In this document: piece after piece, positions 35,001 to 50,000 of the stretch | How positions within the stretch are numbered: position 1 is the stretch's first letter | Layout: each line of letters begins with the position of its first letter | DNA from: Toxonevra muliebris | Lineage: Eukaryota > Arthropoda > Insecta > Diptera > Pallopteridae | Assembly (NCBI GenBank): GCA_963691655.1 | Contig: OY829327.1 | Coordinates: 52,526,079 to 52,590,078, forward strand | DNA: 64,000 nt | Reading direction: 5' to 3' | Made by a program: the position numbers and the translations under genes | The notes under the pieces: model-generated | What the model saw: only the letters and a program-made list of their open reading frames with translations | Database searches by the model: none | Told to the model about the DNA's origin: nothing

Positions 35001-38000
35001 TATATCGCGCCTGCTTGATTTCGATGAACTCATTTTGCGTAATGTAAAAAAACCAGAAAAAATAATGATGCAGAAATGTAAAACGGAAAATTCTCTACGA
35101 AGTCATATTTTAATTAATACAACATGCTTACTGCGACCAGTTTTTTTTCGTATGTATACCTTATTTAATCATTAATTATTAAGGATGGGACGACCCGAAA
35201 GTCAAGCACTGCGATCTATAAGATATTGTACCAAGGAAGATAGATAAGAAACTAACCCAGCGTACCGAACCCAAAACTAGCATGCTGCCACTAGACCACA
35301 GAGGTGTTGGTTATATCTACAGTTTAACGCCGGTTCCGAACGGCTGTTTAGCCATTGCCTACTAAGAGTTGTACTTGTACACTTTCTTATAATTCTCATT
35401 CACTTCATATCGCAAGTGAATATAAGAAGGTTCCTAGAATTAACTACCAGACCTCGACGGGAATCGAACCCGCAACCTCTCGAGTGAAAGTCTAATGTAA
35501 TCATTTGATTTACTCTTAAATTTAATAGATCATACAAATATATGTGAAAAATCTCAATACTGACATCAACACAAGTTTCAGTTCCAGATTAGCTAGTGGA
35601 TAGAATTAGTTAGTTTTCTACAATGGCAAACTTTTCTCTAAGAGTTTTTAATTATTTTGTAATAGCTACGAAAAATATTGTCATATCTCTGGATTTGATA
35701 GAAGCCCAATTGTTTGCATAATTAACACTCAAACATTGCGAGAACTTTTTTTAACTTCACACTAATTTCCAAATGTTTATCTACAAATGAGTGTTAATTA
35801 TATATTTTCACTTTACCGCTAAACAAACACAAGCACACACATTCATAAACATTATAATTTAGAAGAAGGTGTTGCCTGATTTTATTTCTCTTGCGTTAAA
35901 AGTTAATAGAAAAATTTTCTTCGAAAAGCTAATAAAATTAGGAACAAATTCGAGAAAGAAAAACTGTTTGGATTGGCAAATTTCACAACATAGAGAAAGA
36001 ATGAAATCAAAAAGAAAAAAAGAAAATTTGTTTATACCACGGCAAAAAGTTAATAATGCCAACACTTCATTAAACTTTTTCTACTGAAACTAAAATAATA
36101 TTTGATGTAAATTAATGGAAAAATAAAACATTTACACATACACCGGTATAAAATCGAAAACATACGGGCTTGTATATGTGGGGGGATTTTTATTCCAAAC
36201 AAACTAAAAGAAGATAAAATTATGTGAATATTAATTTCATGAGGTGCAAAAGTACATGCCTACATTCTTAGTTTTTTTGCTTTGTTTTAGTTATACAAAT
36301 GTAAATATTTATAAACAAAAAGAAGAAAAGAAAAGAGAATAAAAGTAAAATTAGCCAACAGATGTTGCCAAAGATATCTATGACATACAAATTTGTATCT
36401 GTCTATAACATAAAATTTATATCTACGTGCTTGAAACACGCTGAAATGCAGCTTCAAATTGACTTTGCATTTACAGACAAACAAAAAAGAATCGCCCAAA
36501 AATAAAAACAAAAAAACATTACCACCACATCTGACGATGATATCATTTAAAAGTGGCAGTGACAGTCGACGCCACACACAACTGCACGTCAAGCAAAAAT
36601 CGATTAATGTCAAAAATTTTGACATTCAAATATACAGAAGTCTGCGTGACTGACGTAAGCTAATTCTAGTTTTATTTTTAAACAGAAAATTTTAAATTTT
36701 AATAGTTACAAGCACTGTACAATTTAATATTTATTTATTTACTGAGAATTAAAAAAAAAAAATTCCTGTGTGTTATACTAAATCAAAGTACTTCAATGAA
36801 AAATATAAATGTTTCCTTTGTACATTCAATGAGCGACCAGTGAATTTATTTACGTATTTATTTGTTGATTTAATGTTTGTTTGTTTTTTCAATTAGCTGC
36901 TTTGCTGTTTTTGCCATTGCAACAATTTGTTTGGCCGGCACTATACCAAATCGTCCCGCTTTCCCTGTACAATCGAATCAAATTCAGCCTCAGAGCGGTG
37001 GTAAATCATCACCAAGAAGAATCATGAATCCTGCTTTTGCTAATGCTGGACGTGTTCCCGGTTTGGAAATATGGAGAATTGAGGTGAGTCTTTTGCAGTA
37101 ACTATACAGTACTGTGCAAATCAAAAGCAACAAATATAGGCATGCCATACTTATTACGTTTTTATTACTTTTATTAATTTTTATTTAAAAGAAAGTGGAT
37201 TTAATTCGTTCCTAAAAAACTTAAAAGTTGGAAAAAATTATTTTAAAGAAATCAAAGAAATATGCACTTAGGGCTGTGGAAAACAAAAGCAACAATTTTA
37301 TGATATTCCATATTTTTATTCATTGCCTCACATCTGCGAGGCATTGACTTTGTCAGTTTGATGAATGTCCTCTTGGGTGCCATTCCCCACTTTTGTTTCC
37401 CTGTTTTGGAAATGGTACCCACTCTATGTTTCGCGGTTCCAAAGTAGGTTTCAAGAAGTTAAGCTCGGATGGTAGTGACCAGGGCCGTAGCCAGGATTTT
37501 TTTTAGGGGGGGAGGGGAGGGCTTTTTATTCGAAGAAAATATTCATAAATAATTTTTATGAAACTCATGTTTAAATACAATAAATTGGATACGATGATGT
37601 ATTTGATCGACTCTATAAGACTAAGGACAAGAGTGGAGAAATGCCTTGAAGCTTTAGGATTTGTTCTTTCAAAGTTTTTTTTTAATCTTAACTTAAAACA
37701 AAAGTGGCGGAAAATGACAAAAAATTCACAAAATAACAAATTTAAATTTTTTAAATAATTTGGATAACTCATTGACTTCCCGTTACCCAACCTTAAAAAA
37801 ATGACCAAAAATGCTAAAAATAGTCAGAGGCTCATTTTTCCAAATGATTATCAGTAGGAATTTGGGCCATTATCATTGATGAGGAGCCCGGATGATGTTG
37901 GCATATATTCCCTAAACTCGAACAGTCACAGCATTAAAAGGGATCTTCTGAGCAACGATGGGTTAATTAATTACAATTTAAGAATATCTCCAAAAATTTT

Positions 38001-41000
38001 GGAGCTGATCCACTAACACTGCCTTGCCCTGGTTTGGCGAATAATATAGTTCCTAGTATTTGCAAATTAATTTTCCATGCTGAACACAAATCTGAGGTCA
38101 AAAACTTCGCATTACGTCACGTTTTAGAAAAAATGGGACTGAAACCACTAAAAATAGCGTTTTTGGCCATTTTTTAAATTGTAGAGCTTCGAAATTTAGA
38201 AATTAAAGGCTGAAAATGCCCTTTCAAATAAGCCCTAAGCCATACTGTTTTCATGCGCCCTTAAAGAAGGATGTGTTTATGTCTAGGGGTGCAGGAAAAA
38301 AGGTACAAAGAACGGATTTTATTTTACTCCCACCCACAGCCAGACATAATGAAAAGTGCTGGTTACAAATCTGTAGTCAGATTTTAAAAATTCAAAATAA
38401 CGGATCAAATATGGCGGACGAGTTTAAGATGAAAGAGAAATTTGATTTGATTTGGTAGAAAAACTGCATAATAAAATATTGCTTTGTATTACCTTTCAAA
38501 TAAGTCCAATTTTACAAGGGTCCGACAGTTTTTTCTATTTTTTATTAATTGTTAAACTTTTCAAAATGTTTCACGACGAAACTTTAATTCAAAAACAGTT
38601 AGTGACATAGAAAAACTATGAATACAGGATTGCTCAGCATCATTTTCTCTTTTTGCATCCGAAGTCAAACCTCATTTCAAAGAAAACAAATCAGATTTGG
38701 TCCCATAGTGTAACTAAGATTTCAAGTTTACTTGAATGTTTAGAAAAAAAAAACGATGGAAGTAAAAAATATTCAAAAATCGTCTAATAGATTTTATTTT
38801 CAACTTTTTTGCCATGCACTGGCAATTAATATAAAAAATTAGAAGAAAGTTTCCACATTTCGGGTGGGGGGGAGGTCAGAACCCCCAAAACCTCCCCCTA
38901 ATACGGCCTTAGTTGTGACAACCCATGAGAGAAATGAACCCTTCTCCATGCTAATCTATCTTAAAACAACTTTAATGTGCGCTTCGAGTAGATTTCAAGT
39001 CTAAATATTTCACAAAGTGGCAATTTTCACAATGGCTGATGAAACATTTGGGTTTCCGGAGCCTTCTTATCGCTTAGGTGGTCAATATTTAAATTTATTT
39101 TGTGGAAAGGGTAAAGGCCATGAACAAACTAATTTATCTAATTGCGAATAATTCCGCCCCCATGCTTGCCAGTGACTTTACAGACCAATGCTTTAGTCGC
39201 CTAATAAGAGACTTGTTGAATGAATTAATTGAACTGAATTTCGACTCATCGATCCACTTTTAACTTCTATGTCTATGAAGAACCCTTTTCTATCTAATTA
39301 TTGACAAATTGACGTAAGTTTAGTCAAAACTGAAATACGTTATTCTATACGCTAATGGCTCTCGCAGGTGGTAGAATTTTTTATTTTTAATTAAAAATCG
39401 AATTAAAAAATCCTTCGTTTTCCAACAAAAAACAGCGCGATTTTTTAAAAAAAAATTTAGAAGTCCCCCATTTTGTTATTTTTCAAAAAAAAATGTTTAA
39501 ATCTACTTCCTGTTAAATAACAAGCTTGCAGAACAATAGTCTATTTAAATTTTTGTGTAATCTCCTGGGATAGACCCACATCTTTTTGTTTAAATGTCCG
39601 CTTTGGATGTAAAAAACACTACGAAAATATCGTAAAATAAACTAAAAAAATGTACAGTTAAAGTTTTCAACAATAACATATAAAAAAGATTGTATTTTTT
39701 TTTATATAAAAAAAATATCCCCAAAATAACCTTGAAAATTAAGCCGGATCACCAGACTAGATCCTAAAATATTGAACGTATTTATGACTACTAAACTTTG
39801 AATAATCATTTCTGACAGGATTTCAGAAGAAATGTGGGGGGAATCTGAATTCAACTAAAGTCGAAATGATAAAGTGTTCTTATTGGAACAAGAACCTCTA
39901 GTCTTGCGATAACAAAAGTATATATGCGAATTTTTGAAGAGAGAGGAAGAAAAAATAGATAGTAAGAAGGAAATAGAAACTCGCCTGTCTTTTTCCAACT
40001 ACTTATTTTTTATACTTCTCTCTGCCAGAGAGGCATTCATGCTTACGCCCGTGTGAATACCCACTGAGTACATTCATATTTGTATGTTGATTGATTTCTG
40101 TCAGATAGCACTTCATTATTGTTAAATATATTCGCGGTATGCACATACATACTATATACATATGTAGGCACCAAAATAACAAAAATGAAACAAGAAGCAA
40201 AATTATGTACAAGAAATTAATTTATATTTAATTTGTCTTACTTTACTCTTTTTGCACATTGAAGCAGAAAATTTTTCTGCGGAAAATTAAAATATGCAGT
40301 AAAATAAACTATTAATAGATGAGATGCGTTGCTTAAGCAGTAAATGCATATGTGCATATTAAGAATGCCGATGCCGAAAAGAATTCCGGGATTTATATTT
40401 TAATCCCGGGATCCCGAGATTAATAGTTTTGTCAAATATAAAAGAAAAACTGGAAAATTACATATATCTAATCATGATTTATATTTATGTACCGACATTA
40501 GACTGGTGCACTTGTGCAAACATAATTTGGAAACCAAGACGCGTTTCGTGTTTTGTTATTTTTTTTCATTGAATTTGAAAATGCTGATAACAAAGCTGTG
40601 GAATTGGAAAAAATGTTTGCCAAACAAATTTTAAGAAATCTTACTTTATGGTCTAAATTTCGGGACTTTCAAGACCCTTTTGGAACCTGAAGATATTATC
40701 GGATTTCAAAAATTTGTTTCCACTTTTGTTCATCTGGATGAGTACGAACTTAACTACGTTGTTACTTTTTGATTTGACGCCATTCTTGGCTATTTCTCGT
40801 TTTCGAAAAATATCCTTTAGTTTTGTGTGTTACTGTATTATTTTTTTTTCTACACAAATTTGACAGCGATATCTAATAATTTAAATGGATAAAATATTCT
40901 GTGCGTTCTGCATAAAACACTTTTATTAAGTTTCAGGGTGCTTCAGGATTGATGTAAAGTGAAAAATATAAAAAAAAATTCAGAATTTTTCATAGTTTTT

Positions 41001-44000
41001 CGACACGTATATATTTTTTTCAAATATTTTTTCCAGCTTGAATATTGTTAGAAATTTAGAAAATTTTGTTAACTCTCTAATTGGCAAGATCAAGAGAGGT
41101 AAAGCGTGAAAATTTTTCGCCATCGATCAACCTATATAACGTTTGTCTATTACAATTGTTCAATGTAGCAATGTTGATTTAATGGCTGTTAGCTTATTCA
41201 TTCGTCCACTAGCGTCTGTAAAAGTAGAATTTATTGGAAATCAGACGAAATAATTATTTGTGTGAGAAGTGAATTTTAATAGAAATAAAACATTATTATT
41301 TTGTACTCCGATCGAGGTGAAAAAATTATCAGTAAGTAGCTAAATTATTTTCGAACGTGAAAGTGAGTTCTTATATCGTTTTTCAAACATACTCGAAATC
41401 CCAGTTGCCACAAACCACACACCGTCTAAAGGCGATTGGGTGGATGTACTTGAAGGGTTACCTATTCCCTATTTTGACAATATGATTTCAGATTTATGTT
41501 TCTCGACTCAAAATTGTTTATGATAATTGTTTGATTGAAAACGAAAATTGGACGGTTAGAGGGTTAAAATTCAGAGGTTATGGGCGATTAAATGATTGAC
41601 AGAAGATTTATCTCCCGGGATCCCGGAATCCGAAGATTTACATCTCTAGTGCATATGTTTGTGTAGGTGTGCAAATGAGTATATATGCACATATGAACAT
41701 TATGTGAATGCAAAAAGGAAGCATTATTAAGAGGACTTATTAAAAGATAATTTTATTACCAGGCACTTGAATATGGAGAAAAATGAATTAAAGAAAATTG
41801 CGCAAACTGCACTTCAGACTTTTACTCTCGATTTATTATACAGTAGCGAATTTCAAAAAACATAAGTGGAGAAGTGGATATAATGTGATAAATACACTCC
41901 AGCATATACAGACTGTTGTTCATAAAAACATATAAGTATATGTAGATATACACATACATAAATATTTACATGTATGCTGAGTTATTATAGTCGCATGAGT
42001 GTAATTAAGTTTTAAATCACAGTAGTGAAAAACATGATTAATTTTTTAAAATTACATACAATATATGAAATGTGGGCGAAAAAGTGTACGAACAAATAAG
42101 AATGCAACAAAAACATAAAAATAAGCATAAATTAAATATTCGACGAATGGGCAGTGGGCGATAATGAACCGACGGACGAACGAACGGGCAGATGAACATA
42201 CAGTGGCATTGTTGCACTTGAACGACGCGCAAGTCAATGAGATGCTGTGAACCATAAATCATAATAGCAATCGTGCCAGTAGTGATTCCAATGTCCATAC
42301 GTGGTGTATGTTCAGCAAGTGCACATGCTGTCGGCCTCTATGTTGTTGTTGCATTTAAATATTTTCCTACTCCAATTCGATTTTCAATTGTGGTTAAATA
42401 ATAAAAAAGCAGATGCAAATTTCTGACGCAATATAGGACGGTGGCGGTGGCTAGTGATCACAGCCAAAAGAGACTTGCACAACTGTTGTAGTCGCACAAA
42501 CACATACACACACATATCCACATAGGTATTCGTACTAACACATACTTGTAGGAACATGTGCGCAAACACATACTTAAGTGTTAATAAGTGTTTGTATGTA
42601 CAAATGTATGTAAGGAGTGAGATTGAAAAAATTTTAACACACGTTTTTCCTAATAATTTTTTTTTGGTGTAAAATTTAAAAATTTCTTTGATCTAGTTAT
42701 CTTTGAAAAATATGTCAGTTGTTATTTTTAATGACAAACATGTTGATTTATTGTGAGTTTGATCAAAATGAGTGTAGAAAAAGAAGTACGTCATAAAATT
42801 ATTAAAAATTTTCAAAAAAATCCAAATTGGTCCTATAAAAAATTGGCCAGAGAATTGAAGGTCTGCCGTCAAACTGTTTCCACTGTTATTAAACAGTTTC
42901 AGGAGAATTTGACCATCGATGGGGAAACCTGGTTCGGGAAGAACACAAGGACCACATAATATTGAGAAAGCCAAGAAAATAGAAAGCATATTGAAAAGAT
43001 CTCCAAACACATCTGGAAGAGAAGTTGCCCGGTTAGCCCAGTGCTCTGACTATTTGGTGCGAAAAGTTAAAGCCAATGCAGGTTTGAAAACATACAAAGT
43101 CCAAAAAGTTCCAGACAGGAATGCTGCAAAAAGTTTAGACGCCAAAAGTAGGGCTCGGAAATTAAAATTGAATTTCATGCAAAAATATTCATGTCGTATA
43201 ATGGACGACGAACGTATGTACTGGCAGATTTTACGCAGCTTCCGGGTCAAAATTTGTATGTTGCTGATGCTCGAGGGAATGTCGAAGAACAATTTAGAAT
43301 CCAAAAGCAGACAAAATTTCCTAAAAAATTCCTGGTATGGCAAGCTATATGCAGTTGCGGACTGTCCCCAGGACAGAATGGACAAACAGTATAGTTTTGA
43401 GAAACACTTCGTTGCAAAACTTAGTAGTAAGAACGAATGGGAGGGTGTAGAGTATAGCTACACACTCAAAGAACACACGATTAATTGGTATACAGATGGG
43501 TCACGTACCGAGGATGGAACTGGGGCAGGGGTATTTGGGCCAAGAATCAAACACTCTGAGCCGATGGGGAAGTATCCTAGCATCTTCCAAGCTGAAATTC
43601 ATGCAATTAGCAATATGTGTGTAATTCAACCTGGATAGAAAGTACAAACGGCAAGATATAGCTATCATGTCGGACAGCCAGGCAGCCATTCAAGCATTAT
43701 GTTCCTTTGAGATCACCTCTAAGTTGATGTGGGACTGTTTGAGCAAGCTCAATCAACTGGGCTCTATGTTGGGTCCCTGGACACACAGGAATTGAGGGTA
43801 ATGAGCAGGCAGAGAGGTTGCAAGAAAGGGGGCAGCAACCACTTTCGTTGGACCTGAACACTTCTGTGGAATAGGAGATAGCGTAATCAGGAAATTACTC
43901 AGGCAAGAAGAGAGGAACAAGAGGCAAGAACTCTTTACCAATCTTACGGGACTGAGGCAATCCAAAGCGCTTTTAAGTAATTATAATAAGAGTAGATACG

Positions 44001-47000
44001 CATTCTGCATTGGTCGCAACAAAAACAGTTTGCGCATATTAGCTGGTATTCTGACTGGGAATTGCGGGCTCAGAGAACACCTTTGCAAGATAGGGGTTGA
44101 GCAAAGCTCAATTTGTAGGTTTTGTAATGAAGAAGACGAATCATCAGAACATATTTTAGCTCAATGTGGAGCACTGATCCACAAAAAAAGGAAATGTCTG
44201 GGCATGCACCAAGTGCCCAGTACCGAACTGGCATCCATAGATCCGGGCGCAATTCTCAAATTCTTGAGGAGGACTGGACTGGATGAGGTACTCTAGGCAG
44301 ATTAGACTAGATAGAAAAGAGGGACGTACAATAGACCTTATAGATCGCGGTACAACGACAGAAACCTCTATAATACAATACAATACAATACAGTGGGCTC
44401 TATAAATACCGAAATATACATCAAAGAATGTTTGAAAAAAGACTTCTTCCTTTTATAAGAGAGCACAATGTGTCCACAAATTTTTGGCCCGATTTGGCAT
44501 CATGTCACTACGGCAAGAAAGCTCTGGAGTGGTACCAAAGTAATAACATAGTTTTTGTACCAAGAGAGGCCAATCCTACAAATTGTCCGGAACTAAGACC
44601 AGTGGAGAGATATTGGGCTCTTGTGAAAATAAACTTAAAGTGCACAAAAAAGGTGTTCTAAAATATCGAAGATTTTAAAAGGAGATGGGCAAACTGTTCC
44701 AAAAAGGTGTCTGAAACAACTATCAAATCTCTAATGGAAGGCTTACTAAAAATATTCATAAATAGTGGGTAGAACTATAAAAGTTATATTTTTTCTGTAA
44801 TTTGCAAAATATTATCAATTACATAAAAAAAATATGAAAACTTTAAGATCAATGGTTTAAAAATTATTGAATTTTATAAATGGTAAGATTTTTTCGATCT
44901 CACTCCTTAGGTACATATATGCATAAATTTACATAGTTAGATTTAATATCCGAAATGTTAATAATGTTGCACAATTACATTTACAGTAGGTACAGTAGCA
45001 ACAATGAAACAACAATAATAAAATGAAGAGCACACGAAGAAGAAGAAGAAGTAGCATAATATTTGCACACTGACACTTGCCTACATACACACACACACAA
45101 GCATATATACAGACACACACAAATGCCATCCATAATGAAATTTGTGTCACTTCTTGTTTGTGTTTGTATATTTGGCTAGTTGCACTTTTGAATGCATATT
45201 TGTTTGTTTGTATGTATGTGAATTTATTGTAATATATAAAGAAATGTTAGTAAACTTTTGCTTTTGTCTTCGCAAATCAAAATATTAGTTTAATTGAATT
45301 TTAGTAAACTTTCTTTATGTTCTTACAAACAATAACTGGTAGAGGGTTGTTATTTTGTCACAATCAATATCTTATTAAAGTTAACTAACATTTTCCTTTG
45401 TTTGTAGATATGTACATGCACGTATATCTACCATATGCATGGCAATGCCCATTCTGTTTGTTTGTGTGTGTTTGCCTGTTTGTTCTATGAGCTTCAATAT
45501 ATGTGTGCTCTTTTCTTTCGTTCTGAAGCATATTCTTGTAGACCTCAACCAACTGAATTTCTGTGAATTTCTTGTTCAATTTTAATTAAATTTTCATTTA
45601 AAGCATTTTATTGGAAATATTTTTGATGCTCCTTACATTTGCACTTACATATATATACGCGGACTTATGTATGTATAAGAAAAATATTTATTCAGATACA
45701 ATGGTACCACATGATATGCATTAAATATTTATATTATGTACTTGTTATTTACAAGTTTTCATTCATAAACCCTTGAGCTATAATTCCAAAATCCAAATGA
45801 ATATTTTTAAGTTTTAGATGGAAACACAAAACATATCGAAAGACATTTCCCTGTATTCCAAAAGTCTCGCTGAATGAAACACACTGCATTAGAAATGGCC
45901 AGCTCCCCATCAAAGATTGTTCTGGAAGTATATGATCTTGGGAGTATTAGAAATTTTTACTATATTTAACACAGAAAATATTTATATCTTTACATTTAGT
46001 TACTTTAGTTTTTTTTCTCCTGTAATTCAGGGCGTATGCTGAACATTTAACTTGATTGAAACATCGATAATTTCTGAATTCTATAATATTTCGTGGCACT
46101 AAACAGCTTTCATTGAATGTATGCCGACAATAGAAAACTCACAGATTTCATTAAAACAAATAATTCGATAGCATATAAAACGTAAAGTAGTATACAGTTA
46201 TAAAGTATTTAAAATATACATACACGCAAAAGTGAAATTTTCGTTTAAAGTCGTGAAGATATTTGAGAGCATGAGTATGCATATTTTTTTCCAGCAATAC
46301 ACGCACTTCATTTCCATAACATTCAATGCACACATTCATCATATTGTGCATAATATGCACTCATATTGTGCCACCAATGCTTGATGCTTGCTGTTTACTG
46401 CTTTCTTTCTCTTATTTTTGTATACTTTTGTTGGAAATCACGAAATGTAAACTTTATGCATCCAGCTTTTTAATTAATGAAGCAATTGAACTTGTGGCAA
46501 ATACGAAAGAACCCATCGTGATGGTGACAACATGATGCAGCGGTCAGCTACTACCACTGTAATTGCTACGGCTGCTGTTGCATTTACAGATTTTATGCAT
46601 CTACGAATTTAACACACCTACTTTTCGGTAGTTGTTGCTGTTGTTGGCTATTGACTGCCATTGCGACAATCTCTTATTGAATGAATGAAAAACAAAAACG
46701 AAATCAAAAAGAAGAAATGCATAAAAATTAATAACCAATATGCATGCGGCATATATTTACATTTTCATTAAAAATGAATTGAATTTCAATTTTAACACTG
46801 CATTTTTGTTTACAATACCACCACCACCACCACACATACCACAGAAAATGCACATACACACATAAACACACGTTTACAATGACAACAGCAGGCAAATTTA
46901 ACGTTTTCCGCTGCATAACTTGAAATTGTACATGCAAATGAAAAGAAATAAAATGAGATAAAATAAAAAATAAAAGGATTATCAACATAAAATTAATGTG

Positions 47001-50000
47001 TACATTGTATGTATGTACATATATACATGCTTTTATTAGTGTATTGAGTTAATTGTTTCATTTTTAATTAACGAAGAAGATATTTACATACAGTTAATTA
47101 TTTGTGGGTAGCGTTAAAAAAGGAAAACAAAAAATTAAGTAAGCAGCTTGTTTGAGTGCAAGTAGCAATTTTCATCCTTGACTTGTACTTATGGTTAACT
47201 TTTCGCTGTATGCATAGGTATATGTGTGTTTGTGTATGTATGCATTAAAGTGATAATTGTAGCTATTTATTTTATGAATTTCATAAATATGAAAATCTTA
47301 TTAAAAGTTGCACACACATACACATACACACTTCAATTGGCCATACATTACAATGTAAGGTTATTGTAAAATTATAGCTTTTGTAATGCTGAATCCGGTG
47401 GTTTAGAGAGTACTTTTGGCAAAATAGTTTTAATTTATTTATTTATTCATCGATTAAAATCTCTCAGACGGTTTACATAAATTAGGAAATATTTAATAAA
47501 ACAGAAACAATTAAAATAGTTATAAACTTAAACTAAAATACAGGGAAAAAAAAAATTAAAAATATATAAACAATAAAATATAAGTATAACAAAATTCACA
47601 AAAGTAAGAAACCTATAGAATCTCCAATAATTTTGACTTAAATACGACCCTTCTTTGACTTAGGTCAATCGCATCGCAAATTGAGTTAAATCAATTTCGA
47701 GGAATTAAGTAATTTATTTCGCTTTCATGTGCCGCTTCGCGAATTACGTTAAAATCGTTTGTTTGTCGATTCCTCACACCGCACTAACTATGCATTCTAC
47801 GAACCAATATCAAGACGCATTAGATCATGTTACAGTTTTTCCCATGTGATTGATTTCAATGTTAACGAGCAGGGCCGTAGCCAGAAATTTTTTTCAGGGG
47901 GGGTTTTCATTCGAAGAAAATATTCATAAATAATTTTTATCAAACTGATTTTTAAATACAATAAATTAAATCAATGATACATTTGATGGACCCTATAAAA
48001 TTAAAATTTTAGGAAAAATTTTCCGATTTTTTTTAATCTTAACCTCAAAAAAATGGCCAAAAGTGACAAAAAATTCCCAGAATAATCAAATTAAATTTTT
48101 TCAAATAAATATTATTCAATGTGCATTCTAGTGCATTTTTTTTATCGTGAGGGACATAATTTCATTAACTCATTGACTTCCCACTTCTGATGATGTACCC
48201 AACCTCAAAAAAATTACCAAAAATAGTAGAGGCTCATTTTTTCCAAATGATCATCATTGGGAATTTTAGCCATTATCAATGATAAGGAACCCGGATGAGG
48301 TTGGCTTATATTCCCTAAATTCGTGAAGTCACAGCATTGAAAGAGATCTTTCAAGTCGTGGTGCTCTGAGCAATAAAGCGTTATAAAATTAATTTTAAGA
48401 TGGGTTTTGCTAATAAGATAGAGTTTTTGCGAAAGAATTTTTCACGTTGAACACTAATCTGAGGTCAAAAACTTCCCATCACGTAACGTTTTAGGAAAAA
48501 AATGGGGTTCAAGCAAGTCTTTTTTTACAAGGATCCGATAATTTTTTCTATTTTTATTAATTTTTAAACTTTTCAAACTGATTCAGGATGAAACCTTAAA
48601 TCAAAAACAGTTACTGACCCAGAAAAACTATGAATGCAGGAGTGCTCAGTTTCACCTTCTCTTTTTGAATCCGTAGTCAAACCTCATGTCGAAGAAAACA
48701 AATCGGATTTGATCGCTTAGTGTAACTAAGATTTCAAATTTATTTTTTATATTTGACTTTTTAGATAAAAAACCGATTGAAGTAAAAAATATTGTTAAAT
48801 AGATTTTATTTTGACTTTTTTTCCATCCATTGGCAATTAATCTAAAAAATTAGAATAAAGTTTAAGCTAGATTTATTAAAATTTTTTAATTAATCTTTTA
48901 CCTTCTTTCGTATTATCACTAGTCTGTAAGTAATTTTGTAACTGTAGACTGAATGAAATAAATAAATAAATAAAATAAATACGAGCAAGCATTAACTATT
49001 GTATCAAAACGCCCATAGTTTGTTCGCTGTTCGCTATATAAAAGAAACACCTTAACCGAATGCATATCTGAGGGGCATATATTTTAAAGAGAGCAAGAAG
49101 AGGGGAATACTCAATATGGCCCATCACTACATCCCTGGCCTACAAGAAAATATTTTCTTCGCGATTCAAGCGTTTTCAATCCAAGAAGAGCACATCTACT
49201 TAAGTACGGGGGGGGGGGGGGGGCAGAATTGCCAATTAAGTTTGTTGATTGTATACCGTGAAAATCGTTTCTGAATATTCTCAATCCGTTTGGTATGATT
49301 TTTATAAAAAGGATCCCATATAAAACACCCGTACTCAAGACAAGACCTAATGAGGCTCATATAGATTACTTTAAGAGTGAAAATATTTTTAAAATGCCTC
49401 GAATTGCGCATCAGGAAGCCTAACATAACATTTGCCATCTACAATATGGTCAAAGATAACACCAAGATCTGTCTTTGAGTAAACTCTACAGATACTTTTC
49501 TCCTGAATAAAATAGTTGTACCTGACTGGACATTTTATCATGCCAAAGGAGAAAATCTCACATTTAGCTACGTTGAAATGCAACTTATTAAATACGCACC
49601 ATTGTGATAGGCTATACAAATCTTCTTGTAGAAGTTCGCAGTCCTTGTATGCTTTAATGGTTTTACAATTTTAACGTCGTCCGCATACATCGAACAATAG
49701 GAGTGCGATACGTACTGAGGAAGGTCATTTATAAAAAGGACAAATCAAAGAGGTCCAAGATGGCTTCCTTGCGGCACTCCCGAATAATTGAAGATTGTAC
49801 CAGAAGTCTTATTACCAATCCGGACAAACTGCTTGCGGTCTGTTAGATAGTTTTTGAACCACCATAATAAGGATGAGTGAAAACCCATAAGACGTAGCTT
49901 ATTCAATAAAACGGAATGTTGTACTCTATCAAATGCCTTTGCAAAATCAGTGAACGCCACATCGACCTGATTACGACCCTCGACTTCCGTCCTCAAAAAA

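Noticed and set aside
36287..36625. 112-codon hydrophobic minus-strand frame in gelsolin intron 1
   Set aside because: Biased Phe/Leu/Tyr composition from AT-rich DNA; it does not resemble a membrane protein family.
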